Assembly: GCA_026419785.1 (NCBI GenBank)
Contig: JAODTK010005010.1
Location: forward strand, 62,001-126,000
Source: Sclerodactyla briareus
Lineage: Eukaryota > Echinodermata > Holothuroidea > Dendrochirotida > Sclerodactylidae
Length of the DNA: 64,000 nt
Reading direction: 5' to 3'
The notes under the pieces are model-generated. The model saw nothing but the letters and a program-made list of their open reading frames with translations. It searched no databases and was not told the DNA's origin. The position numbers and the translations under genes were made by a program. Positions 1 to 12,390 of this stretch are shown here, piece after piece; within the stretch, counting starts at the first letter, position 1; each line of letters starts with the position of its first letter.

Positions 1-732
1 AGGTTTGCTCTTTTGTCTCTTCAACGTCACTTAGTTCTCTTCAGGATACTCGCGGTACGTGTATCTTAAAATTCTACCTGAGGATCAAACTTTCTTCTGA
101 GGAGAATAATTTTCATTGTATATTTTTACAATCTGGATCCTCATATAAACATTTGAGAAGTCGCGATTGGACCGTGTACTGTATTGTCGTTCATGGACCA
201 TGACAGTCTTGCCGACGTTCAGTCCAAGGAAACTCAAAAGAACACAAGGAGCAGGAATTAAGGTTAGTGTAAATGATCGTTCCTTTCATTCAATCAAATT
301 AACACCCCAACGCACAAATTACCCTCAAAAATAACGTAGCAGACTCGGTATCACCCCAAAAGGACTGCCGATAAAGTGCACTGGCACTGCGCTCGGCCCG
401 CGCCGACCGAAGGCATTACCCAGGTGCAAGAGTGCTTAGTGTGCCTGCCGGCTGCTAGCGAGCTCGCTGGACATGGACCTCTTAGGTACTGAATGCACTT
501 GCACGCAGAAGTGCACACATACGGCATATGTATAGCTTTGTGTTATAATGTATAGCAAAGAATGGTTGTCCATAAGCCTGGACCATTAAAATACGAAGAA
601 TGTGGTTCTGGCTGGCAGATCGTATTTTATTACTCAAAATAAGATTAGCCTAACACTGGACACTGTATGTCTGTAGTGTGTACATTAAAAAAAAGCACAC
701 CAATTATTTGATTCCTCATTATTATACCCCAG
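1..732. other. unassigned non-coding stretch
   Basis: I see no long open frame, splice-bounded exon or recognised repeat here. The base composition is unremarkable apart from a short A-run near 690. Confidence 0.4.
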
Positions 733-1500
733 GGGAGATTATGGTTCTGTCTTCGCTAGCGCTGCCGAGCCGACGGAGCATTTCATGTTACCGCGAAAAA
801 CTCTCCAACGCATTGCGGGTTGACTTGAAACTTTGCACACTGTTTATCTAAAACAAAAATCTCGGATTGAGTTCAAATGATTGAGTGGCGTCGCCCCACC
901 ACCACGAGGGGCGGGCATTCTTGGATTTTTGACGTAACACTTTCTTACCGCTATTTGCGTTGGTTTTGGAACAGGCGATCGTTTTGGGACTAACTTCCTC
1001 GGGTTTGCCCATGAGACCCCACCCGATCTCAGTCGTTATCGAATGAGATCGACATTGGTCTCTCCCACTGATTGCTCAAATTGTTTGATATGTATATACG
1101 TTGGTGGTTCACCCGCCAAGCGATGTCTAGCTTATGATTGGACCTTTAGTCAAAGGAATGTATGCGTCAATTAACAGTGTATGTGTGTATGCGTGTGATG
1201 CCTGGATTGTTCACACGATAACTGGACCCCACCTTGGGGATCAAGCTTGATACTTGGATGTGGGTTTCCCCATATGAGTACATGATTGTTTTTTCGGTCA
1301 GGCCAGGGTCATCTGAGGCCAACGAACTTCAAGGCAGTCAAGGTATCACTAGCATCTTGCTCCTGTTGGCTTCGTCGTTCGGTTTTTGAGGTCACTGTAA
1401 TGTTTCGGTTGATATTGAGTGGAATGTAATTGCCTAAGCCAAGATGGATATTAAAAATGAATCTTTTATAGTTAAACAAATGTGTCGTAACGCACATTTA
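733..1500 (+). repeat. dispersed repeat related to 44.07-46.45 kb
   Basis: The block opens with an ATTATGGTTCTG-type sequence that recurs near 14497 and 44074. Further on, around 1215, an 'ACTGGACCCCACC' segment followed by a 'GTGGGTTTCCCCAT' segment matches the three units at 45.7-46.4 kb. It ends in a degenerate AGGTCA-type direct repeat (1306-1321). It looks like an old non-autonomous repeat. The minus-strand open frame over 1309-1497 has no recognisable protein features. Confidence 0.5.
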
Positions 1501-2057
1501 TTGGATGGCGTCCATCTCTTATTAAATTCCACGCCGTTTGGAGCCAGAATGTGCAGCCAGAATCAAGTTCTCTGCTCTATTTGCCCTGGCGAGGAATGTA
1601 CTATCTGTCTCAGCTAGTGGTGCGCCAATTGGAGTGTTTTGAGCCATGGGGGGGGGGGGATAATGTTCGGCACCCACACCGGGCCGAGCTTCTCCACAGA
1701 TGCTGGATACTTGATGTTTTCACAAATGCCGTGCAGTGTCCCTTAGGCTCTATTCTAGTACTGTCGCCTTGCCCTTCTGAGATCCATGTTGAAGATGTAT
1801 TTAAGTGATGGTAAAATTGTGAGCACTCAAGCATTAAACCTTTCCCCCTGAATTCATATTTTTTCATCTGAGTACTGACTCCAAGAATAAACTTGTTGCA
1901 TTTAACTTGTGCTTGTTCAATCCTCATTTTCGGGGCTTCAAACCTTCTTGTCTTCATATCGCAATTACTAATGACTATCTGTCGCCATGGCCATACAAAA
2001 CAACATTATTTATGTATTTCAACCTGGTATTTAAAATTTTATCTGTTATATTTGCCC

Positions 2058-2187
2058 GCTGCGGCCCCGGCCTCGGAAGGTGTTGGCCTCGGCCTCGAGG
2101 TGCGCCTCTGCTCGGCCTCGGCCTCGAGGGGTGCTGCCTCTGCATCGGCCCTTGGCCTCGTTGGCAGCAGCCTCGACTACAACACTG
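2058..2187. repeat. GGCCTC-rich array ending in CTACAACACTG
   Basis: Degenerate head-to-tail GGCCTC/GGCCTCGA units run for about 115 bp and stop at CTACAACACTG (2177-2187). The same ending closes the GAGACC array at 33698-33708, and a variant closes the GAGTAC array at 46931-46941. The overlapping open frames rich in Ala, Gly and Arg are by-products of the repeat. Confidence 0.6.
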
Positions 2188-2682
2188 GTTCTAGGTCGAC
2201 TAGATACTCTTGAGCAGTGCGCTAACTTCGTCAACAAAAGGAAACCACGAGTTAGCATTTTGGCAAATACAAGTGATGACCGCCTGACTGTAATGTAGTC
2301 TCTTGAATATGCCGACTAGATTGTCATCTCCAAGATGGACAATAATTCAGCTGTATGTACAAGCCACAATACTCGGCAACATTGGGACATTTGAAAAATG
2401 TAGTCCTAGATTGAAATAGAAAAAGGTGAGGCTTGCATTTTTGTTCAGCTTATGATGAACATGAAGATATATCCCAAATGAATGTCTGGGAATGACTTTT
2501 CATTTATATCTTGCAGTAGGGCTTTTATGGGTTACGTACGTTCTAAAAAAAAGGACACCAAAAACAGCATGATTTATTGTATCAAACTGTATACTGTAAA
2601 TGCTATAGAATTGCTTAAAGTATGTTGCGATACACAATAACATATTTTGGAACTTGATTCCCTGTGTGTTACAACACTGTAT

Positions 2683-2784
2683 CACCAAGTGAAAAAAGGT
2701 GTTACGTACGTTTCAATGAGCCAATTTGTCCCACTTTGGCGTCTTTGAAACGTACGTACGTAAGAAGTTTTTCACTTAGTTGGT
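2683..2784. repeat. imperfect inverted repeat with TACGTACG core
   Basis: The left arm (about 2683-2715, ACCAAGTGAAAAAAGG...ACGTACGTTTCAA) is complementary, with small indels, to the right arm (about 2744-2784, TTGAAACGTACGTACG...). The loop is about 28 bp. Another TTACGTACGT occurs at about 2532. It resembles a small foldback or MITE-type element. Confidence 0.55.
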
Positions 2785-2869
2785 CAAATATTGTATAATG
2801 CGAGGAAACTAAATTGTTATAACATGTTAATCTTCCCGCGTGTTTGGGGTTCGTCCCACTACGGAGTCG

Positions 2870-3660
2870 ACCTAAACCCTAAAGACTGCAAGTCAGATAC
2901 GTTATCCGCGCTAACCAATGGTGGCGCTCCCCATAGATAGTAACACACATCATTAATTCAAAGTTGGGTCTTAGCCCCCCCCCTAATTTGTAAGGCTTCC
3001 GCCGCCACTGGTGTACTGCTCTTTTAATGCCTTTAACCTCAACTCCCTGCCCAACCAATAGGGTACCAGCAGTAATGATGATACTGACGAAATCATGATC
3101 ATCCAATTCAATCTGTGGGGAGAAGTTGTTTTGAGGTGACCCCCAAACTGGACCGTTGGCCAAATGACCCATAGATGACCATTAACCTCAAATTCCTGAA
3201 CAAGATGGTAAAATTCCTGAACAAGATGGTATGCACCATTGGTCACGGATCTACTGACCATTTCATGGAAAGCGATTCAACTGAGGAGAAGAATTCATCT
3301 TGCAATTTTACACCAACGGCCAAATTTGACCCTAGATGGCCTTCGACCTCAAATTCCTGAAACACCCAGGATGTATATTGGTTAAGATAATACTGACCAA
3401 CTAAACATGGATTCATCCAAGCGTTTGATTGTTGGACCCAAAATGACCTTTTTGGTGAAAATGATCTCTGTAGGATAGATTACCTTTGACCCAAGCTCAT
3501 GAACACCCCGTATGCAGCATTGGTCACCAGAATACTAATTGTAAATCCGTTTCAAACTGTGGGAGGAGAATCATTTCAAGTTTTTTTGGCAAATGGCCGA
3601 AATTGACCACATACGACCTTGACTCGACATACTGAACATCCCGGATGCCCCTTCACTCAC
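2870..3660. repeat. degenerate tandem repeat (ACCTCAAATTCCTGAACA type)
   Basis: Units of roughly 150-170 bp recur. Each has 'GACC..GACCTCAAATTCCTGAACA', then a 'GATGTACACCATTGGTCA' type segment and an 'ACTGACCA' segment, near 3180, 3340, 3490 and 3620. Related AGGTCA/TGACCT-bearing text appears at 52.8-53.1 kb and 57.6-58.3 kb. Open frames on both strands across this block are repeat by-products. Confidence 0.5.
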
Positions 3661-6474
3661 TGATCATTGTGACCAAGTGTCATCATTACCCATTCAACAC
3701 TGTAAAGTAGTCGTCTGACACTTTAGCGCGATCGCATGCAGGTAGAGTTAATGAGCACGCCCTATTAATGGTAATCACCCACAACCATCCTGGGAACAAG
3801 CGCAAGTCGAAAACGTCTTGATAGCTGCGGACGGCAAAAATTTCCTGTGGCGAAATGGCGAATACCACGTGCATGTCTTCACCAAATCCTCATTCATGTT
3901 GTTACATTTAATTGAACTACTGACATTCTGTCATACCCGGAATGGCTTAGGACATGTCTACCACATTGCTATTATGTGCAATCAGTGCCAGCACAAAATA
4001 CTCGACTAAATCATTCCTAGGCCTGTATATTATCTACATATAGCCTACCAACGGGACCAACATGTGAAAAAAACTCTCTTTCTGGTCACCAGCCCACAAA
4101 CTAGAGCGAATGTGTTGAAGAAATCATTTCCCCCTGGCAATAGGTTAGTTGTCAACTGGCTGCAGGACCTGGACCTTCTGACAGGTTAAGGTAACACTGC
4201 TCTGCAGAGGGATGGATTAATGTAAACAAACCTCTCTCTCACTGTCACAGAGAGCTATAATGGGAATTTGGAAATGGGTTATAATGGGATTGATTAAAAT
4301 ATAATCACACTATGCAAACAAAAAAGAACTCAGCCTAGCCATTGGCATGCTCCATCCACGTTTCAACCTGATCGCTTGTAGTTCAGAGTTAACGATAAAC
4401 GTGACGACGAACGGACGAACAAACTAAGTCGAAAGACAGGACGATGGTTCGTGGGCAGGAGGTGGAGAGAGGAGAGAATGGTGAGGGGCGCGGGGAGTAG
4501 ATATTCTTACCCGCATCTAAAATCACGCAAGACTGCGGCCTCCAGTCAGTTTAATATCATGCCAGTGGGTTTTTAGCCACGACGATACCTCACCGGGCAC
4601 GAAGTGGATTTCCGCACCCTTTTCCTGGATAAGCCCCCCGTATTGCACCGCGTGTCCACACGTTCACTCGCGGCCCCTGTGTGTGTGTGTGTGTGTGACG
4701 AGGTATTTTGTGTACGTGTACAGACCCCGTTAATATAATAGCCTAGCTCCTGGTCGACATGTGTACCGTATGATTTCTTTTTCAGATCATTTTTTTATTA
4801 TATTCAATAAAATCGGTGTAATAACAAATACAATCATTTTCAGAAACACTCTTTGTTCAGATTATTTATTTCTCAATTACCGTTGAAATCTATGCAGTGA
4901 CTGATACCTGATCGAAGTTACTATAGTATATTATGGTATTTCCCCCTATATGGTACATCATTTTTAACCCACCCCTTGCATGGATGATATCCACAATAGG
5001 TTTCTCTTTGTAATCATATGTGCAAACCACACGGGTAATTTGAACTTATGTACATTCCTTGCGTTCATTATATCGTAACAAAAACAGTTGTCTAGCTAGA
5101 TTTGGCCCTCACACCTGCAGTGAATGACACCACATCCTCCATATCTACTCGGGTTATGGTAGATATCGCGTTGAAAAATGTCAGATGCAGAAAAGTCTCA
5201 CCAGCCTGACGTTTTTGCATGACTGCTGCTTTTAATTGATGGCATAGTCGAACAACGGACAGAATCACAAAACGCATGCATTGATATGATTGAGAACAAT
5301 CATGATTCAAGCAAAGACCATAGAATTAACCCAGTTTTTTTTTATGGCAAGAATTTGGACTGGTATTCAAGAGCGCGGCACTGCCATCGCCACGGAAAAG
5401 ATCGTGCAAATCGCTTCAACTCCCAAAAAACAAAGAATTCTGCATGATGTTGTGCCAGACTTTCGAAAATCCACCAAAGATATTGAGACTAATCTCACAA
5501 CGAGTTTCCTCTCAATGGAATTACAAACCACAGGCTCTTTTCGAAATAAAAAATCCAGTGTTAACTCGCCATAATAAAAAGGTAAAGTTATGGTCTAGTA
5601 TTGTCCATCAGTTGGTGTAATTAAATTTATTGTCGCTGAGGTGACCGAAGTACGGCTCTTCGAATTTTTCGAGTTTCCCAATACTTACCAACACAAATAC
5701 CAACTTCAACTGAAACTGGAACTGAAGGTACGTAAGTTACCGGCTACAGTGCTACTAGTGCTACTCACCACCGGATCGTTGTTTGAAGTTGTTGATAATG
5801 ATGATGGTAATTGTAAGTTTCAGGTGTTTTCCCACGTTTAGCTCACTACGGCGGCTCTGAGTGAACGTAATCCGTATTCAATTGGTCACAAATTGAAATT
5901 CATGTAGGAAATGTAGATCTTCGTCAAATACTGATTTTTGTCAAGACACCACTCGATTCCTTGCCAACCCGCTTGTTTGATTAGGACATTGACAGTACTC
6001 TTCCAGCATTCAAACAATAGCTAAGAAATCTGGGATAATGACCACCTTTAGGTATCCGTATAGAGGGTGCATGGGATGATTGAAGATGCCAATCGATCCA
6101 GTCTGGAAAAGAATATTGCACACTCCGGGACAGTGTGACGAGGGGAGTAGCATATCCTCAGTGCTGTGTCCTTGGAATGCACGTTCATAGCGACAAACAC
6201 TGCTCACCGTAGAACCATGGGCATTACCATCTTTTAGGACGGTGGGTCGAAGTATTAAGTTCTTAAGCGAACGGCATGTAATTATGACTGGAATTTTTTT
6301 GGGTTAATTTCTGTTCATTACACTATGACAGCGTAAATTGAAACATCTCAACTAGGCAACATGCTTGAACCTTCAAATTTTTGGGCGGGCAGTTTTGTGA
6401 TATGTCCGCTTTTCACTAGAGCTAGTTCATAGTAAATATTTTACATGGCCATTAAGCCTTCAACCAAGGGCGGC
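3661..6474. other. unassigned non-coding stretch with a GT microsatellite
   Basis: The block contains a (GT)n tract of about 19 bp at 4679-4697 and a GC-rich patch around 4440-4700. Open frames exist at 5290-5574 (+) and 5641-5841 (+). I recognise no domain in them and see no convincing splice signals. They may be chance frames. Confidence 0.35.
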
Positions 6475-6780
6475 GATTTGTGTGGCGATTGGGGGGGGGG
6501 GGGACAGGACAAGCTGAATACTACCTAGCGGAGCGCCACCATTAGGTTGGCGCGGAGCGTACAAGAAAAATGTTCCTTTGACAGACCCCCCTAGATTGCA
6601 GGAAAAGGCACTTCCCGTGCCCTATGGGACAGTAGCAGCATTCCTGAAATTGATAACAAGTTTTGTGATTTTAGGGAAGTTCTCCAAAAATCATAGCCTC
6701 AGAGCTCAATTTCAAGGTTATGCGTTGGGTGCCGTGATCTTCTAAAAAGACGATGCAAGTGAGATTACTGTAATGAGCGC
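6475..6780 (+). repeat. single copy of the 'GCGGAGCGCCACCAT' repeat
   Basis: A 13-bp G-run is followed by 'TAGCGGAGCGCCACCAT', 'TTGACAGACCCCCC.AGATTGCAGGAAA' and 'CCTATGGGACAGTAGCA'. The same order occurs at 55.98-56.56 kb, where the downstream part is tandemly repeated. Confidence 0.6.
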
Positions 6781-8175
6781 AGCAAGGAAATGGGCAAAGG
6801 CAACAACCACTACTTTCGCGCGGAAGCGCGAGATTTTGCAGGTTATCCAATTAGCCAACGACATTGCACTGGCAGACCCCCAGGCTCTCTGGCCTATCAC
6901 CTAGCCTGAGTTTTTTATTCCAAAGATTCCGGCCCACATTTTGTCTTCTTTGCGGACAACATGCGCAGTCCAATTGGGGACTAGACAGGTGGCCAAATGA
7001 GTGAACACAGAAGTGAAGCTGCAATTGCGCGCGGAGCGCGCGCGATTATCCATATTTTACACTATTGGGTATTCCATCGAAAAGTCAGTCCAGAATCTTG
7101 GGATATAGACTTATCTCCACCTGCATTTTGAATCATGTCTTTGCACGATTTGTGGCGTCGTTCACGTGCCGAATCTTCGACGGCTATTGTCATGCGTTCC
7201 CACCGCCATGTGTGCCCACCAACCCCTCAGTAGTTGCACCGTGCACGCACCCAGCGTTCAACAAGTGGTCGCACCCCATGACATTGATTCCTGAATACTT
7301 ATTTATATAATTTGCGACCAACAAACACATATATGCCAAAAAGATTCACAGGTCCCAAGGGTGGTAGATTTACCCCATCGCCTCAACCTTCTTCCCTCTT
7401 TCCTCTTAATATCCCAACAAGTTTACACTTGGGGCATTCCACGAAAATTCAGGCAATATTTGGACTTAGCCTTTTTCTTCACTGAATTTTGAATCATGTC
7501 TTCTTGATAACGCAATTGTTGGTGTGGCGTTCCCTGGCCGCATGCATTTTTCGATGCCGTCCCGTGTGCCTCATAGTGATAGTATTTGACCGTGCAACAA
7601 ACGTTTCACAAGTGTTTTCGCACCCGTACCCTGAACTAAAAAAAAAAAAAGATCCCCGCCTATGTGGTAGACTACCGCTTTCCGACTCAACCCCTTTCTC
7701 CTCAAGGTAGCGATTTGGATGTTAGTTTGTTTATTTAATTAACGTCCGGCCGTAGCGGAAATCGACATACTTCCAATGAGGAGGCAACACACCAAAGCTG
7801 GTAAAGCCGGTCTTATGCAACGATTGGGATCGATTTCATTTGATAATTAAGAACAACCAGAAGTAAATTTCAGGAGGTTTTCTGTTAAGGAACATATTGT
7901 CTTCATAGGCCCATCATGTCTGAAACACACCGCGCATGAAATACCACGCGCGTGCGCGCAAAAATTGAAAATGGGGGCCGCATAATTCACTCAACGTGAT
8001 CATTTCGGTCATCAAGGCATCTGTTTAAAAAAACACGTTACTGCTGGATAGTCCGGATCAGTGTCCAGGCGAAAAGCAGTCGGGCTCAAATATTGGGGGG
8101 GGGGGGGGACCAAATGCTTGCGTCCCCCCAACGAAATATTGGGTGGGGGACGCCGTCCCCCCCCTTCCCCCCCAT
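6781..8175 (+). repeat. dispersed ~1-kb repeat, related to 37978-38845
   Basis: The segments 'TTCACAGGTCCCAAGGGTGGTAG' (near 7345), 'GGGGCATTCCACGAAAATTCAGG' (7432), the 'GTTAGTTTGTTTATT' segment (7720) and the ending 'CAAATATTGGGG' plus G-run and 'GACGCCGTCCCCCC' (8090-8165) occur in the same order at 37978-38845. The front part is internally duplicated: 'GGTATTCCATCGAAAA' at 7066 and 'GGCATTCCACGAAAA' at 7434. Both copies carry small palindromes such as GCGCGCGGAGCGCGCGC. It is a non-autonomous element of unknown class. Confidence 0.65.
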
Positions 8176-8504
8176 GATCGCCGCCCCTGCCTTCAACACA
8201 ATTGAAGTCAGCACCACATTTGCAAATCACATTTTCTCCGAAAATAATAATGTGTGTGGGGGTTTTGTTATGAAGAGAGGTCAAAGTTTGGATTTTGGAT
8301 CTCAGAAATGGGAAAGACAGGTATTTCTAAAAGTTTTTTGGACACCTATCAACAACGCTTGTGCCCCACCCAATGTTACTCTCACCACAGGAATGCGCGT
8401 TTTGTCTATTTCGGCCGAAATAATGTGGTGCGGGGGTATAGAAGAGGGGTAAAAATGTTGGATCCCAGAAATGGAAAGTACAGTTCATTTCCAACATTTC
8501 GACA

Positions 8505-11092
8505 CAGGGCCGGATTTACCGTGGGGGTCCGGGCACAGGCTCATGGGGAGCCCCTCCGATTGTAGTCTATGAAAATTCTACAGACTTGACTAACTGGTGT
8601 GCCACCCCCCCCCCCTCCCCCCGCCCCCCCCCCCATCGGTCTTTTCCCGCTCCCCCCAAAAACCACACATACCATGGGCACTAGCAAATACAGGATATAT
8701 TGATTAAGAGCCGGCGAGATATTAGGGCACTTTAGGGATAACAAGGTTTGTGGGCAGCCTTGCCGCCCCCCCACCCAATACTGCCCCACCCACCCACCTC
8801 CCGACCATGTACTCTAGCAAAAAAAAGTGAATTTCCCTTTCCCGTGGAAACTACCTTATACCATGACCTGTGCTGTGCTTTTGTTTAGAGAAGTCCCGAA
8901 CAACCAACCGGGGTCACTGGAGTAAAGTTCTCGAGATGTCATACTTGATGCTCGTAATGGCTAAGCGGCAGAGCCGGTGTATTTCCATGGTCGGTATTGA
9001 GCCTGTTTTATATAATATATATATATCTTATTATATTTAGAATTTCATTTACTAAAAGGCCGCTCACCGCCTTGCTGCAGTTAGTTTGTGAAATTATTGA
9101 GGACCAGGGCCAACATGCGAAGTGCGATTTCAACAGTTGGGAACGTGGCATTAAACCCCTGTCGATGATCAGACTAATAACGATCTGTGGCCTGACTGCA
9201 GTCCGGTTGGCTCATCCTCGGTGATATTTGTATCAACAAAGAGTTTTGGAAACCCCCTTGGGAATTGTACCAGCTCGATCCCATCGTATCACTAAATCAT
9301 CCTTGTACTTGGCACTAAAAAACAGTGGCGGATGCTGGATTTGATAGATCTTGTTAATGAGCCCAAACTGCCCTGGGGAACCGAAATCAATGCAGATCTC
9401 TTCATACGCTGTCAATAGTGCTTTAGGTGAGCTAACAAATGAGTCACCCACTGGAAGGAAGTTTCCCACACGTTAACTTTCTGATGGGGAAAGGACAGCC
9501 TCGGCTCCCATGACCGTTAATCTAGGGGAGTTTAAGTTGCGAACCATTCCTCTGTTGCCTCCGAGTGTGCGTAGTGTGTGGCGTGCCTGATAACTTAGCA
9601 CTGTTGCCTCGTATGTGCCAAAACATCTCGTCGCTCCTAGGTCTAGTTGCATATCCTCAAATTTTTTCTTGTGCATTTCGTCCTGTTCAGACTATCGGCA
9701 GAACCTGCGTTGATCCAGTTAGAGAACACATTTTCTCGAAGAGCCCATTTGCTTCGCTACCTCGTCTGTGTATCTGATCTATACATCTTTCAAACCAGTG
9801 TCCTGCAACGCCTGCTTGAACTGAGAGACCCAGATAGAGTGCTTTAACTGCATTGCTCTACATGACACCGGTTGTTAGATGCGTTTGGGAACGATGACTG
9901 GGCGGTCACCTGTTTTCAATTGATGTTCAATCAGTTTCTCGAAACGGGGTGGAGGCCGTGAAGAAAACATAGATTTTCCCAGGAAAGAAAAGCAACGCAC
10001 AGCCGCTGGGCAGCACCTCTGCGCCATCCTTGCAAACTGATCAGGGAATGTCCGTGTGCAAGGTACCCATGCTTGCCGATGGTTGACATCAGCGGACTTT
10101 GGCCTGACGACCACTGGACTGACCCCTCATGGCTGATGAATTGTATATGGACTGGTCCCGCGACAGTCCTGCTGTACATTATACAAGAAATACAAGGGAG
10201 CCCATCAGGCCATCGAAACAGGTCCTGCGCTTTATGGCATGATTTGGAAAGGAATGCGACACACCGTTTCTATCTTGGTGTAGTGTCTCCATATTACCTA
10301 ATTATGAGAGGGTCAATTGCTCTATCTGGCCCTCATCAGTAGTGGAGTCAAGTGAAAGAAATACTTGGACTATTTTTATACGAGCGACTACTTCATCCAA
10401 GGACTCTTTTCCCATGATTCCTACAGGTATTCAAGATGGAAGATAGATAGTTGTCTTTGCAACTCCCGCGATTGCCATCAACTTCTCATGTGGTCCACGT
10501 GAGAAATTATCATACTGAGACAACATCTCCAGAAGCCCCAAGTGTTGCCATTGTTAACCGATCCAATAGTTTCATTGTCACCACGAAGGGGCAAAACCCA
10601 CTTGTTCGACACAGAACTCAAGACGCTTTGGGACGAAAGAGGAGCAGTTATACCAATACCGCTCTTGCTCCGCCAGCTGCTTCGCAAATTCGCGTCTACC
10701 CGGCATCCACTGCTGCTTGCTCTCATTGTCAGTTTTAAACACAGATTGCAGGTGATCTCTGGAAGTTTCATGTTCCTGTAGTCGCGTAGTAGCGTGTTTC
10801 CAGTCACAATAGCCTTCGTTGGAGATTTGTTTCCTGGCAGTAGACATTATTTGCACACAAAACCGTGCACTCTTCCTGTTTTGAGGCGAGAAGCACAGCC
10901 ACGGGCTCCCCATTTTGTAATTGCCTTTGGAACATACCAACCTACGACTGTTTGCTAGCCTTCTATTCAGTCTAAATGTGGCTGAATTCTTAACCAACTT
11001 CTTAAAAAACGATTATGAAATTTTGTGGGGGCCCTCTTTTTGTGGGGGCCCCTGGGCATGTGCCCGTAGGCCCATGCTTAAATTCGGCACTG
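8505..11092 (-). mobile_element. hAT DNA transposon with TIRs and 8-bp target duplication
   Basis: The left end begins CAGGGCCGGATTTACCGT (8505). The right end, read on the minus strand from 11092, begins CAGTGCCGAATTTAAGCAT. The two ends stay alignable for about 50 bp through CGGGCACA and GGGG.CCCC. The flanks are TTTCGACA (8497-8504) and TTTCGACC (11093-11100), a 7-of-8 match, as expected for the 8-bp duplications of hAT transposases. A decayed transposase lies inside on the minus strand. Element length is 2,588 bp. The imperfect ends and broken gene show an old, inactive copy. The bounds are read directly; the superfamily call rests on the ends, duplication length and protein together. Confidence 0.82.
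9230..10997 (-). pseudogene. hAT transposase (TTF-zinc-finger/DUF4371 type), decayed
   Basis: In hAT elements this protein binds the ends and moves the element. Pieces in three minus-strand frames follow the order expected of TTF-finger hAT transposases related to ZMYM1-like proteins. A finger-like segment CDWKHATTRLQEHETSRDH lies at about 10808-10752. Next come an RGDNE...GS.NNGN...G segment at about 10585-10535 and a region with 'SFLGKSMFSS..PPRFEKL' at about 9990-9930. A C-terminal piece over 9676-9233 contains KALLTAYEEI. Several frameshifts and stops separate the pieces, so no intact enzyme can be made. It sits wholly inside the TIR-bounded element at 8505-11092. The family call is from remembered motif order; exact coordinates of each break are approximate. 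Confidence 0.72.
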
Positions 11093-11100
11093 TTTCGACC

Positions 11101-11894
11101 AACCTTACCCATCCTGCCCCACCCAAATGTTGGAGAGTGGAGGGTGGGGGGTGGGTGTATTCTATTCATTGTTTTATGGTGAACCTGCTTCAAAACGTGA
11201 CAAGCTTTTGCTCTCAGGTTTTCTGCTTCATATTTTACTCTTGTTGTTATGTTGTTTACTTCAAATTCCTGTTATTTTCGCTACTTTGACCGGTGTGAAA
11301 GAGAAATAAATAAACAAATAAATAACAGTTGCGTACCAGAATTTACAACCTAGGGGACAGAGGTGCGTCAATTGCTCGGAGGGTGAGACAGTATCCAGAT
11401 GATTTGTATATGCCATAAACTGTTTTCTTGGCCATGCTATTTTGAGAGACAAGTGGGTCCAAGGAGAGGGGCTGTCCCCCTCCCTTTTGGAAATTGTTGA
11501 TGTTGAAATTGAAAGTCATAGAAGCAAATTAATCCGGTACTATATAGTCACATTTTCGCTTTTTTGGTATGTCAATTTTGCCTTCTTTCATAGACTTACT
11601 AAACTTCGTGTCGTGCCGCCAGTCTCCCACCCCCCGTTTGATTGAGAAACCACTGCTCTAGCCCTAACATGCACTCCCATATCTCCCCACTGCACCTCTC
11701 TCCTCCTTCTGCTGGAATCTCAATTATGGTAATCTGAAGATGACACCATTGCAACAAGTAACTATTTATTGTAGACTGAAACCCAACATGTGAATACACA
11801 TTTTTCTCTCTGAGTATACCTGTTTTCATAGCAACAGAAACTAGAGCGTTATGTGTTGACAGACAAATCACCTAGTCCCTCAGCTCAGGAATTG
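11101..11894. other. unassigned stretch with AAAT-rich tail
   Basis: An A-rich 'GAAATAAATAAACAAATAAATAACAG' type tract near 11300-11330 could be the tail of a retroelement. No protein remnant is recognisable beside it. Confidence 0.35.
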
Positions 11895-12390
11895 GACAAT
11901 GGATTTTAATGAGGGAATTAAAAGGCCAATCACTAGGCACACAGTTCTACGGTCAACATGCCTTAGAAACTGGGCGAAAGTTTATTAGTGAAAAGGGGGT
12001 TCAGGAAGAACAAACCCTCCATGAGAGACACTGCAGCCCCAACATACCAGCAAGAGAAGAAAAACGCAGATACCTAAAGAATTCGCCCACAATTCTTGAA
12101 AAATAATCAAGACTGTTCTTGAAGCATTCACATCTGAGACAAACAACATCTCCAGGAATTCCACTCATTGATAACTCTCTGCGAGAAAAAAGTATTCCGA
12201 ATGTCCAATCGACGGTTACCAAGAAACTTGAGACATGACCCCTATTGGTCGGTACGTTAGAGACTCAAAGGATTAGTGGAAGGAAAGGCCCTCGATTCCA
12301 TGAAAAAACTTAAAAAATCTGAATCAAATCACCTCGAAATCGTCTCAGCTCCGTCGAAGTTAGACTGAGACGCTCATACTGAGCAGTGAC
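11895..12390 (-). mobile_element. CR1/Jockey-group LINE 3' fragment
   Basis: The sequence is collinear with the 3' end of the LINE at 58.67-59.10 kb. Shared segments include 'AATAATCAAGACTGTTCT', the 'TTCCACTCATTGAT.ACTCTCTGCGA' type segment, 'GTCCAATC', 'GAATTAGTGGAAGGAAAGG' (with one change) and 'CGTCTCAGCTCC.TCGAAGTTAGAC.GAGACGC'. On the minus strand it encodes the decayed C-terminal end of the reverse transcriptase protein. It has no 5' part, as expected of a truncated insertion. Confidence 0.65.

Noticed and set aside
2046-2298. Ala/Arg/Gly-rich frames on both strands
   Set aside because: By-products of the GGCCTC array.
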